Source: Bacilli bacterium
Lineage (GTDB): Bacteria; Bacillota_I; Bacilli_A; RF39; UBA660
Assembly (NCBI GenBank): GCA_017528315.1
Contig: JAFXOW010000003.1
Coordinates: 1-64,000 of the forward strand
Length of the DNA: 64,000 bases
Direction: 5' to 3'
The notes below the pieces were generated by a model. The model ran no database searches, was not told the origin of the DNA, and saw only the letters and a list, made by a program, of their open reading frames with translations. The position numbers were made by a program, and so were the translations under genes. Numbering within the stretch: position 1 is the stretch's first letter; every line of letters starts with the position of its first letter. Positions 1-7,625 of the stretch are shown here, piece by piece.

Positions 1-95
1 AAAAATTTTATTTAATTATTTTAATTTAGTTTTTATTTCCTAGCTTCAAATTGACGTTTTGCTCAGTTTTCAAAGATCATTTCTCTTTTTTCGCT
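1..95 (-). promoter_or_regulatory. rRNA operon leader (upstream of a 16S rRNA gene lying off the left edge)
   Basis: Read on the minus strand, 50-90 carries TGATCTTTGAAAACTGAGCA, which closely resembles the sequence found just upstream of 16S genes in Bacilli (CTTTGAAAACTGAACA). A short hairpin (CGCTTTT-GAAG-AAAAGCG) lies at about 93-110. No rRNA sequence itself is inside the window, so the 16S gene is inferred from the leader and from the tandem promoters behind it. Confidence 0.6.
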
Positions 96-116
96 TTTCT
101 TCAAAAGCGCATTAGT

Positions 117-145
117 AATATAACAAATTATCAAACATAAGTCAA
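117..145 (-). promoter_or_regulatory. rRNA operon promoter, proximal (P1)
   Basis: Minus-strand -35 TTGACT (140-145), a 17-base spacer and -10 TATATT (117-122). It is the nearest of three evenly built promoters facing the left edge. Confidence 0.7.
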
Positions 146-211
146 GCAAATTTCTTATTTTTTTTAATAATTTGTCATTTTGTTGCTTGATTAACTCGAA
201 CAACGTTTCTA

Positions 212-240
212 ATAATATCACAACCAACTTATTAAGTCAA
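212..240 (-). promoter_or_regulatory. rRNA operon promoter, middle (P2)
   Basis: Minus-strand -35 TTGACT (235-240), a 17-base spacer and -10 TATTAT (212-217). Downstream it has GTTGTTCGA, nearly the same as the GTTGTTTGA after P3, so these promoters probably arose by duplication. Confidence 0.7.
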
Positions 241-325
241 CACTTTTTTTAAACTTTTTTCTTTTTTTAAAGCATTTTTTTAATAAATTGATTATTCCTA
301 TTCGGTTTTTCAAACAACTTTTTTT

Positions 326-354
326 AACATAACAAAGTTATTTTACTTTGTCAA
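326..354 (-). promoter_or_regulatory. rRNA operon promoter, distal (P3)
   Basis: Minus-strand -35 TTGACA (349-354), a 17-base spacer and -10 TATGTT (326-331). Apart from these promoters, the leader and the terminator at 476-499, bases 1-485 hold no gene that I can see. Confidence 0.65.
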
Positions 355-475
355 CAACTTCTTGAAATTAATCGGTTGCTTAATGAATATATCAAATTGA
401 AAAAAAAATAGCAATTAAATTTACATTTATTGACAATATATTTTTTTCTATATATTATATTCATTTATTTAAAAA

Positions 476-499
476 AAATTACCTCCTAATTGGTAATTT
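476..499 (-). terminator. Terminator of the Ntdp-like gene
   Basis: On the minus strand AAATTACC - 8-base loop - GGTAATTT is followed by a T run. The left arm includes the last sense codons of the gene. Confidence 0.65.
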
Positions 500-1028
500 C
501 TCCTTTAACTTTATTATATATATTATAATAGTATTCTATCGTTCCTTTATCAAATGGAATATGTTTTTTTCTAACTAATTCAATTAAGTCATTTAAATCT
601 TCCTTTAAAATAGAATCAATAGTCTCTGGATAACACATCTTTTTTTTATGATAACGATACTCTCCCCTATCTAAAATTTTAAAGGCTCCATCTGGAAATA
701 CTCTTAAATCTAAATCGTAATCTATATATTTAATTGCTCCATCTTCTAATATAAAAGGCGAAGCCATATTACAATAATAATAAATTCCATCTGGTTTCAT
801 TTGACCTATAATGTTATACCATTTATCTTTGAAAAAAAACATAATTGCTGGTTCTTTAGTTCTCCAACTCCTTCCATCTGACTCTAAAACCTTTGTCTTA
901 TTATTCCCGAATACTAAATATTCACCATGATCCTCAAGAAGTATTGCCTCATCCCATTCACGGTGAATATTACCATCATGTTTATAACTATGTATAATAA
1001 ACCTTTCATGCATTTTATATTCGTACAT
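486..1028 (-). CDS. DUF402 / Ntdp-like nucleoside tri- and diphosphatase
   Basis: The 180-residue protein has the length and sequence pattern of the DUF402 family, including S. aureus Ntdp and B. subtilis YgaC, which hydrolyse nucleoside tri- and diphosphates with a metal ion. Visible family features are the REWDEA segment near residue 24, the stretch EPAIMFFFKDKWYNII in the first half, and the acidic cluster IDYDLDLRVFPDG in the centre where the metal ligands lie. The start is ATG at 1028 with TGGAGAT seven bases upstream. No operon partner is close: the SASP gene upstream has its own terminator. In Gram-positive cocci the protein affects virulence and nucleotide pools; its role here is inferred by homology only. 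Confidence 0.8.
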   Translation of the reverse strand: MYEYKMHERFIIHSYKHDGNIHREWDEAILLEDHGEYLVFGNNKTKVLESDGRSWRTKEPAIMFFFKDKWYNIIGQMKPDGIYYYCNMASPFILEDGAIKYIDYDLDLRVFPDGAFKILDRGEYRYHKKKMCYPETIDSILKEDLNDLIELVRKKHIPFDKGTIEYYYNIYNKVKGEITN

Positions 1029-1095
1029 AATACATCTCCAAGAACATTATACTATAAAAGATAGATTTACACAAGCAACAACTAAAAATCAAAAA

Positions 1096-1127
1096 AAAGT
1101 TAGCATCAAATTCATGAAACTAACTTT
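1096..1127 (-). terminator. Terminator of the SASP gene
   Basis: Minus-strand AAAGTTAG - 16 bases - CTAACTTT followed by a T run. The loop contains a smaller TTCATGAA palindrome. Confidence 0.65.
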
Positions 1128-1140
1128 CTAATGGTTCAAA

Positions 1141-1359
1141 TTAATAATTTTGACTATTTGTACCACTTAAATGATTTAATCCATTTTGTACTAATCTCTT
1201 AGTAATTTCTCCACCTACAGATCCATTAGCACGAGAAGTTGTATCTGGTCCTAAAGTAACACCAAATTCTGAAGCTATTTCATATTTCATTTTATCGATA
1301 GCTTGTTTAGCACCTGGTACTCTCATTTTTAAAGAGTCTCTATTTGAATTTGAGTTCAT
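1141..1359 (-). CDS. Alpha/beta-type small acid-soluble spore protein
   Basis: This 72-residue protein is a clear alpha/beta SASP, which coats and protects DNA in the dormant spore and supplies amino acids on germination. The two signature segments are present: [10 protein letters not shown] with the EIA/SEFGV site where the germination protease GPR cuts, and [17 protein letters not shown] in the DNA-binding helix. The length matches B. subtilis SspA-D (about 60-72 residues). The gene stands alone between its own sigma-G promoter and a terminator, and is preceded by the strong ribosome site GGAGGTG. It lies just downstream of thiI, as sspA does in B. subtilis. It is direct evidence for endospore formation. 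Confidence 0.97.
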   Translation of the reverse strand: MNSNSNRDSLKMRVPGAKQAIDKMKYEIASEFGVTLGPDTTSRANGSVGGEITKRLVQNGLNHLSGTNSQNY

Positions 1360-1378
1360 TGTTTCACCTCCACACTAC

Positions 1379-1407
1379 TAGAATGTGGAAAATATCTAAA
1401 ATTATAC
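1379..1407 (-). promoter_or_regulatory. Sigma-G (forespore) promoter of the SASP gene
   Basis: Minus strand: -35 GTATA (1403-1407, consensus GHATR), a 17-base spacer and -10 CATTCTA (1379-1385, consensus CATWHTA). The leader before the ribosome site would be very short. Both boxes match the B. subtilis sigma-G consensus. Confidence 0.7.
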
Positions 1408-1454
1408 AAAATAGGATATTCCAATTTTTGCCTTTATTTTTAACATATAATTAT

Positions 1455-2657
1455 CTATAAAACATCTTCATATTTATTAATTTCATAATTTTCATCAATC
1501 TTAATAACTAATAAATTATTCATGATTTCATCAATTAATGTCTCATAATCAAACTTTTGTTCCATCTCTATGCATTTTTCAATACTTGGATTAATTATAG
1601 GATGACGAGGTACAAAAACTGTACAACAATCTTCATATGGTAAAATACTAATATCATAAGTATCTATTTTTTTAGCAATATCAATTATTTCTAATTTATC
1701 AAAACAGGCAACTGGACGAATTACGGGAATACTCGTTACACTATTAATAGCATTCATACTTGTTAAAGTTTGGCTTGCAACTTGTCCAATCGATTCTCCA
1801 TTAACAATAGCTAGACTTTTATATTTTAAACTAAGTTTTTCCATAATACGATACATCATTCGGCGCATAATAGTAATAGGGTAATTTTCTAAAACATTTT
1901 TATAAATTTCCTCTTGAAGTTTAGTAAACGGAACCACAATAAGTCGCATTTCTCCACCATATATAGCTAATTTTTTAGCAAGTTCTATTACTTTATTACG
2001 AGCTTCAAGCGAAGTATGAGGAATTGCTTCAAAATAAACTAAATTTAGTTTTATTCCTCTTTTAATTGCTAAGTACCCTGCAACTGGTGAATCAATTCCA
2101 CCAGATAACATCAAAGATGCCTGACCAAGCGTTCCTACTGGATATCCACCAAGTCCATCATATTCATTTAAATAAACATATGAATAATCAATTCTTATTT
2201 CAACATGAACTATTATTTCAGGATTATGAACGTCAACTTGTAAATTTTTAAAATTTTTAAGAATAAATTCTCCTAATTCATAATTAATTTCCATTGAATC
2301 CATAGGAAATCTCTTATCACTTCTTTTAGTTTCTACTTTGAAAGTATAATTTCTTCCACTACTAATTGTATTATCCATTACTTCTTTTATAGTATTTTTA
2401 ATATTATCCATATTACTATTTGTTTTATAAGCAATTAAAAATTTATGAATACCAAATACTTCTTTTATCTTTTTTAAAATTAATTCTTCCTCACTACTTT
2501 CATATTCTATATACATACGAGATAGATCACTTGTAATAGTTACATTTAAATTTTTTAATTTCAAATTAATATTTTTATATAAAGTATTAATAAATAATTT
2601 TCGATTACCTTTTTTAGTAGTTAATTCACCATACTTTATTAAAATAATACGATTCAT
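1455..2657 (-). CDS. thiI: tRNA 4-thiouridine synthase ThiI
   Basis: ThiI adenylates U8 of tRNA and inserts sulfur to make 4-thiouridine; in many bacteria it also serves thiamine thiazole synthesis. The 400 residues show the usual order: an N-terminal ferredoxin-like region, a THUMP tRNA-binding domain (about 60-165) and a PP-loop ATP pyrophosphatase domain whose loop SGGIDS lies at 185-190. A Cys pair (EDCCTVFVP, near 345) may be the sulfur-accepting site. There is no C-terminal rhodanese domain, as in B. subtilis ThiI (about 401 residues). The gene follows the cysteine desulfurase by five bases, and that enzyme is the expected sulfur donor. The ATG at 2657 has GGGGGAA upstream. Confidence 0.96.
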   Translation of the reverse strand: MNRIILIKYGELTTKKGNRKLFINTLYKNINLKLKNLNVTITSDLSRMYIEYESSEEELILKKIKEVFGIHKFLIAYKTNSNMDNIKNTIKEVMDNTISSGRNYTFKVETKRSDKRFPMDSMEINYELGEFILKNFKNLQVDVHNPEIIVHVEIRIDYSYVYLNEYDGLGGYPVGTLGQASLMLSGGIDSPVAGYLAIKRGIKLNLVYFEAIPHTSLEARNKVIELAKKLAIYGGEMRLIVVPFTKLQEEIYKNVLENYPITIMRRMMYRIMEKLSLKYKSLAIVNGESIGQVASQTLTSMNAINSVTSIPVIRPVACFDKLEIIDIAKKIDTYDISILPYEDCCTVFVPRHPIINPSIEKCIEMEQKFDYETLIDEIMNNLLVIKIDENYEINKYEDVL

Positions 2658-2662
2658 CTATA

Positions 2663-3796
2663 TTATTCCCCCAATTCTATACTTAATTCATTTATTTTTT
2701 CTTTAAATATTTTTAAAAAATAATCTATTTCTTCGTAAGTTGTTAAAGATGATAAGCTTATTCTTATACTATTTTTAGCTAATTCCTTATCCATAGTTAC
2801 CTCATAAACTGCTAACGATAAAGAATCATCATTTGCACAAGCAGTTTTTGTTGAAATATAAATATCATATTCTGCTAAAGCATGCATCATTGTTTCCGGT
2901 TTTATTCCTCTAATACTTAAATTTAATATATGAGGAACACACTCTTCATTACTATTAATATGAACTAATTTCATTGTTTCTAAATTCTTTTTTAAATATT
3001 TATTTAATTCTAATACATGGTTATATTTATTATCAAAATCACCAAGTGCTAATTTTAAAGCTTTAGCAAGTGATACATATAAAGGAACACTTGGGGTTCC
3101 ACTTCGATAAATCGTTTGACTCTTTCCCCCATGAATAATTGGCATAAGTTCAATATGCCTTTTTTTTATTAAACAACCTACTCCTTTTATTCCATATATT
3201 TTATGACTAGAAAAAGAATATAAATCAATATTATCTAAATTAACTTTTATCTTACCAACAGCTTGAGTTCCATCAACATGAAATACTATTTTAGGATATT
3301 CTTTTAAAATACTTCCTATTTCATTAACATCTTGAATAATTCCAATTTCACTATTAACATGATTAATACTAACTAAAATAGTTGTTTCCTTTATTTTATT
3401 TTTTAAATCATTTAAATCTATTTTCCCGTTTTTAAGTAATTTGATATATTCAACTTCGAATCCATTTTTTTCTAAATGATTAACTGTTTCTAAAACACTT
3501 GAATGTTCTAGTTTAGTTGTTAATATATGATTACCTCTATTTTTATATTTTAAAGCTGTTCCAATGATAGCTAAGTTATTTGATTCACTTGCTCCACTTG
3601 TAAAGATCACTTCTTTAGAATCAACTTTAAGTAAATCTGCCACTTGTTTAGTTGCTGCTTCCATTAAATGATAAGTATCTCTTCCTAATTTATGTAAGCT
3701 ATTAGCATTTCCTGGATACTCTATACATACTTTATTAAAACTTTCTAAAACTTCCTTATTAAGTGGAGTTGTTGCACTATAATCTAAATATACCAT
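2663..3796 (-). CDS. nifS: Cysteine desulfurase, NifS/IscS family
   Basis: This PLP enzyme takes sulfur from cysteine and passes it as a persulfide, here most likely to ThiI encoded next. It has fold-type I aminotransferase features: the PLP-binding Lys in SSHKIYGIKG, the HVDGTQAVGK segment with the cofactor Asp, and the mobile catalytic Cys loop KTACANDDS. A GTG nine bases upstream is open in frame but forms part of the ribosome site AGAGGTG, so I place the start at the ATG at 3796, giving 377 residues. The pairing with thiI parallels the B. subtilis nifZ-thiI operon. Confidence 0.94.
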   Translation of the reverse strand: MVYLDYSATTPLNKEVLESFNKVCIEYPGNANSLHKLGRDTYHLMEAATKQVADLLKVDSKEVIFTSGASESNNLAIIGTALKYKNRGNHILTTKLEHSSVLETVNHLEKNGFEVEYIKLLKNGKIDLNDLKNKIKETTILVSINHVNSEIGIIQDVNEIGSILKEYPKIVFHVDGTQAVGKIKVNLDNIDLYSFSSHKIYGIKGVGCLIKKRHIELMPIIHGGKSQTIYRSGTPSVPLYVSLAKALKLALGDFDNKYNHVLELNKYLKKNLETMKLVHINSNEECVPHILNLSIRGIKPETMMHALAEYDIYISTKTACANDDSLSLAVYEVTMDKELAKNSIRISLSSLTTYEEIDYFLKIFKEKINELSIELGE

Positions 3797-3823
3797 ATAA
3801 CGCACCTCTTTTTTTTCGCTATA

Positions 3824-3852
3824 ATATTAGCAAATTTTTTTAATTTAATCAA
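3824..3852 (-). promoter_or_regulatory. Promoter of the cysteine desulfurase-thiI operon
   Basis: Minus-strand -35 TTGATT (3847-3852), a 17-base spacer and -10 TAATAT (3824-3829), placed directly before the ribosome site of the desulfurase. Confidence 0.6.
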
Positions 3853-3868
3853 GTTTTTTAAACTAAAA

Positions 3869-3899
3869 AACTATTTTAAACACTAAATCTAAAATAGTT
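3869..3899 (-). terminator. Terminator after the 170-residue hypothetical gene
   Basis: Minus-strand AACTATTTTA - 11 bases - TAAAATAGTT followed by TTTT. It separates the ezrA group from the desulfurase-thiI pair. Confidence 0.65.
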
Positions 3900-3920
3900 A
3901 TTTATATTTAATTTAAAAAT

Positions 3921-4433
3921 TTATTTTACAGTTTTATTTTCTGTCGAATTCATATTATTTAACCGATAATTATTTAAATATTTTTGCAAATAAATTATTC
4001 TTTCCTTTTTAAAAATTGGAAACTCTTCTACATCTAAACTCTCTACATGACCAGTGAAATCCAAAGTATATGCAAAATATGAACCATTTGAAATTTTATC
4101 AATTCTTTCAACTGAATTACTAACCCGAGAAGTATTTTCTAAAACAATATATCTTTTGTTTCCCTCTCCATAAATATAAACAGATAAACCATATCCCATT
4201 GATATTACTTGAAGTCTACCTTTTTTATCATTTAAGGCTACTATTTTATCCATAAATTCATAAGTTGGTAATTTATTAGAAGTACCTGTTAAAAAATTAT
4301 GAAAATACATTGCTAATTTATAATCCACAAAATTTTCTTTAACATAATTTCCTTGATTACCTATATGTTTTTGCAATGTTGCACTTTCCTCTTTCCTTGC
4401 CAACATAGAAACTATACGAGAATCATCTTGCAT
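3921..4433 (-). CDS. Hypothetical protein, 170 residues
   Basis: I do not recognise this protein. It has no signal peptide or membrane segment. Residues about 75-130 look like an antiparallel beta sheet (RLQVISMGYGLSVYIYG and NKRYIVLENTS), followed by a basic, Asn-rich tail. It starts 37 bases after ezrA and is followed by a terminator, so it is probably cotranscribed with ezrA. In B. subtilis this position between ezrA and the desulfurase holds unrelated genes. The ATG at 4433 has a modest GTGAGATGA ribosome site. Confidence 0.7.
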   Translation of the reverse strand: MQDDSRIVSMLARKEESATLQKHIGNQGNYVKENFVDYKLAMYFHNFLTGTSNKLPTYEFMDKIVALNDKKGRLQVISMGYGLSVYIYGEGNKRYIVLENTSRVSNSVERIDKISNGSYFAYTLDFTGHVESLDVEEFPIFKKERIIYLQKYLNNYRLNNMNSTENKTVK

Positions 4434-4470
4434 AAAATCATCTCACTTTCAATCTCTTTTTAAATTATTT

Positions 4471-6180
4471 TTAACAAGCTATCTTTTTTACACTATCTTT
4501 TATTCCAGGTTCATACCTATCAAGCATATCTAAAACAAATTTCAATGCATCTTCGTAATTTCCTTTATAAAACATTATCTCAGCTTTATTTAAAATCTTG
4601 TTAACACTACTTTCATCTCTATATCTATTAGCATAAACCATTAGTTGTTCAGCAACATAAGAATTATTAATAATATTTTTGGTTGTATTATATAACTTAA
4701 ATACCAAATCCCTTGCTGTATCAACTCTTATATTTAAAGTTTTAATTATAATTGGTTTCTTTTCAAGTTCTTTTATAATTTCTAAAATTGCTTCATTTGC
4801 TTCACTAAGTTCTACAAAATAATTATTAGAAACAACTGGAATCTTAACACTTTGAATTTGTCTTTTACAACTTTTAAGCAATTCCTGAACCTCTTCTAAC
4901 TGATCTCTAGCTCTTTCTTCATCATCTTGCATACTTCCAAGACTCTTTAAAGTTAAATCTAAATTATCTTCAATTTGTTTTAAAATCATACCTTGTTCAT
5001 TTAAATCACTCGTAAACTTACCAAAAGAGGCTTCTTGTTTTTTTACTTTTCGAAGTAAACTACGATATTCCTTAACTAAACTATCGTATTTAGTAGCTAA
5101 ATTTTCTAAATCATTTAAATCCTCATTATTTAAACCATATAATTTTTTTAAATCATCAAGTTGATTATTCATATCACTTAAAGTTTTTTTAACTAAAGAC
5201 ATTCTTTCATTAAAACTTGTCACTGTTACATCAAAATCTTTCTTATAAACTTTTTCCATCTCTATATCTTTAAATAAAGAATCTAAAAATTCTAAAATTG
5301 TCTTTAATTCAACTAAACTATTATCAATATTTAAAACTTTACTACGATCAACTATATCATTTTCTACCTTTTCTATTTCCTTCACATTATAATCTAAATT
5401 CATAAAATTTAAAGTATAACCTTCTGCTAACATATTTTTTCTAGTTTCTTCTAGTTCTTTCAAACGAGATGGAATTAAGTCTTGAACCAATACTAATATA
5501 TCTGGAAGTTCTAAGATAACTGCTCCAATATGCTCAATCATACCTTCAAGAGCATGTACAACTATTACCACTTCATTATATAAGTTTTCATTAATAACCG
5601 TTTCAAAATCATTAAATCGTTTTTCAATATTCTCAAATTGCATACTAATAGTATCAACAAAAACTCCATATAAATCCTTATTATTTTCAAATTCTCTTAA
5701 AAGAATTCGATATTTATTTTTTAATTTAATAATAATACCACGATATTTATCTTCATAACTTGTTAATTCCTTAAGTTCAGCTATCATATGATTAATTAAA
5801 TATTTATTTTTAACGAGTTCTATTTCCACTAAATTATATTTTTCCATAAACTCATGAGTGCGATTCGAACTCATTAAAAAATCTAATTCGTTTATCATAT
5901 CATCAATTTCAACAAAAGAATTCTTTTTTAAATTATCGTAAGTTTCCTTATAACTATTAACTTTATTTTCTAACTGTTCACTTTTAGCAAATCCATATGC
6001 CTTATCAATATCTGATACAATAGGAATCGATAACACTTCATTTCGCATTATATCTAATTTATTTATTTTATGTTCCATACTTTTCTTTTTTATTTTTATA
6101 ACAATGAATATTATAATAACAACTATTACTACTATTGCTACTAATGATAAAATTAGTATTAATTTAGGATTATTCATCAC
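4471..6180 (-). CDS. ezrA: Septation ring formation regulator EzrA
   Basis: EzrA is a membrane-anchored negative regulator of FtsZ ring assembly in low-GC Gram-positive bacteria. The 569 residues fit the family (about 560-575): one N-terminal membrane helix (about 6-28) with the N-terminus outside, a basic stop (KIKKK), and then almost entirely alpha-helical, spectrin-like coiled-coil repeats to the end. The position upstream of the cysteine desulfurase and thiI is conserved in Bacilli. The protein ends in KKIAC, and I do not see the QNR patch near the C-terminus reported for B. subtilis EzrA. A possible extended -10 (TGATATGAT) lies just before the gene. Confidence 0.92.
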   Translation of the reverse strand: MMNNPKLILILSLVAIVVIVVIIIFIVIKIKKKSMEHKINKLDIMRNEVLSIPIVSDIDKAYGFAKSEQLENKVNSYKETYDNLKKNSFVEIDDMINELDFLMSSNRTHEFMEKYNLVEIELVKNKYLINHMIAELKELTSYEDKYRGIIIKLKNKYRILLREFENNKDLYGVFVDTISMQFENIEKRFNDFETVINENLYNEVVIVVHALEGMIEHIGAVILELPDILVLVQDLIPSRLKELEETRKNMLAEGYTLNFMNLDYNVKEIEKVENDIVDRSKVLNIDNSLVELKTILEFLDSLFKDIEMEKVYKKDFDVTVTSFNERMSLVKKTLSDMNNQLDDLKKLYGLNNEDLNDLENLATKYDSLVKEYRSLLRKVKKQEASFGKFTSDLNEQGMILKQIEDNLDLTLKSLGSMQDDEERARDQLEEVQELLKSCKRQIQSVKIPVVSNNYFVELSEANEAILEIIKELEKKPIIIKTLNIRVDTARDLVFKLYNTTKNIINNSYVAEQLMVYANRYRDESSVNKILNKAEIMFYKGNYEDALKFVLDMLDRYEPGIKDSVKKIAC

Positions 6181-6225
6181 TTCACCTACTTTACCTATAA
6201 ATCATATCACATAATTTAAAAAAAA

Positions 6226-6246
6226 TAAACAAGATAATCTCGTTTA
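6226..6246 (-). terminator. Terminator after the IspE-like gene
   Basis: Minus-strand TAAACGAGA - TTA - TCTTGTTTA followed by eight T residues. The left arm reaches the stop codon of the gene. Confidence 0.65.
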
Positions 6247-6954
6247 TTCAAAATAATTTGAATATTTTACTAAAATTTTATTTTCATTAGTATTTTTAAA
6301 ATCATATATTTTAATACCTTCTACTTCTTTTTTAAGACTTACTAAAGCATTAAAAGAAAAATCATAATTAACTGCTAAAAATGGATATTTATTACTTTCA
6401 TCATAAGATAAATTATTTTTAGAAACAAATTCTTCAACTTTCAATAATTCCTCAGAATTTATATTATCAAATAAAAAATATTTACTATATATATTTTCTC
6501 CTATATTATAGTTTCTATGATTAACATCTATTTTTTTATAACCACATATCAAATAATAAGCAATTAATTCATCTATCTTTTTACTTAAATAAATTAATTC
6601 ATGACTAGGTAAATATATTTTAAAATAAATATTTAATCCCATTAAAAGTCCTGCTAGAATATTATAATCATTATCTAATAAATTTAATTTATTTTTTTTA
6701 ATATCAACAACTAAACTATCACAAGTTATACTTACATAATTTAAAAATAAATCAATTAATTTTTGAATATTATTTTTAGTTTCTTCTGCTAACTCTACAT
6801 TTGATTTAATTAATATTCCTTTTTGTTTATTAATATTCCTACTTATACATACTTCATCATATAAGTTAATTGTTTGAAATATATTCTCAGTATCATTTTT
6901 AATAATATTATTTAAATTAAGACTTTCACAGCATTTAATCGTAACACTTCCCAC
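6244..6954 (-). CDS. Degenerate IspE-like (GHMP kinase fold) protein
   Basis: The 236 residues resemble 4-diphosphocytidyl-2-C-methyl-D-erythritol kinase (IspE) in layout: an N-terminal segment with FQTINLYDEV (IspE proteins have FQSISLYDEL-like text here), an acidic/basic strand VDIKKNKLNLL where IspE has its IEKNIP segment, and LLMGLNIYFKIYL where IspE has LRGLNELFNL. The GHMP-kinase ATP loop (GxGGGSSDAA) that should precede that segment is missing: the sequence there is DNDYNILAGLL. A working kinase is therefore unlikely. The start is GTG at 6954 behind GAGGGG. It has its own terminator. The relationship is weak and read by eye. Confidence 0.5.
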   Translation of the reverse strand: MGSVTIKCCESLNLNNIIKNDTENIFQTINLYDEVCISRNINKQKGILIKSNVELAEETKNNIQKLIDLFLNYVSITCDSLVVDIKKNKLNLLDNDYNILAGLLMGLNIYFKIYLPSHELIYLSKKIDELIAYYLICGYKKIDVNHRNYNIGENIYSKYFLFDNINSEELLKVEEFVSKNNLSYDESNKYPFLAVNYDFSFNALVSLKKEVEGIKIYDFKNTNENKILVKYSNYFE

Positions 6955-7036
6955 TACTAACCCCTCTTTTCAAAAACAAAGATATTATACATCATATAAA
7001 TTAAAATGCAAGTAATATTTTTAAATCACATCAAAA

Positions 7037-7582
7037 CTATTTTCTATTAACAGGAATACCATATATTTCATCAATTGGATCAAAGAAAAACTCAGTACGA
7101 AGAGGATTATAAGTAAAGTATATTAAAATAAGCCAAATAAGTGGTATTACAATTAAACTTATCTTATTATAAAACTTATTATGATCTTTATTACAAATTA
7201 AATAAAATAGATATTGACTAATACAAAGTGTAATAAAATAAATAGTCATAGTCATTATTAAATTACTTCCAAATCTATTATAGATGGGTAAATATATTAA
7301 ATAAAACAATATTATATTAAAAAGTGTACTTAAAAGAAGAGCAGTAAAATAATTATTAACTTTAATATTTTTTTTCTTTACTACTAGATAAATCATTAAA
7401 CTAACAATTATTTCGGCATTAAAAATCATTTTTAAATGTTCAAATAAAGATTCATTTACTGGAAATATTAAACTACTAATAAAATTAGGCATCCATCTAT
7501 ATCCAAAACTAAATAAAAATAAAGATAAAAAAATAATAATGGTTTTTATAATCATAATTTTTTTATTATTATCATATCTCAT
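7037..7582 (-). CDS. Membrane protein, DUF6512-like
   Basis: A 181-residue integral membrane protein with about five hydrophobic helices (near 10-28, 48-66, 78-97, 104-128 and 138-158). The segment FPVNESLFEHLKMIF after helix 1 and the C-terminal ending with FFFDPIDEIYGIP are the patterns I associate with DUF6512 proteins of Firmicutes. No enzymatic residues are evident and the function is unknown. It sits 43 bases upstream of nothing coding on its own strand except the separate ATPase gene further up, so an operon is uncertain. Confidence 0.65.
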   Translation of the reverse strand: MRYDNNKKIMIIKTIIIFLSLFLFSFGYRWMPNFISSLIFPVNESLFEHLKMIFNAEIIVSLMIYLVVKKKNIKVNNYFTALLLSTLFNIILFYLIYLPIYNRFGSNLIMTMTIYFITLCISQYLFYLICNKDHNKFYNKISLIVIPLIWLILIYFTYNPLRTEFFFDPIDEIYGIPVNRK

Positions 7583-7625
7583 AAAATCACCATTATTATT
7601 ATATATATAACTTTTTATTTTATAC

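Noticed and set aside
430-458. Plus-strand TTGACA-17-TATTAT that looks like a promoter
   Set aside because: It would read antisense into the Ntdp-like gene and meet its terminator at once; the next plus-strand gene is at 9046. In DNA this AT-rich such matches arise by chance.
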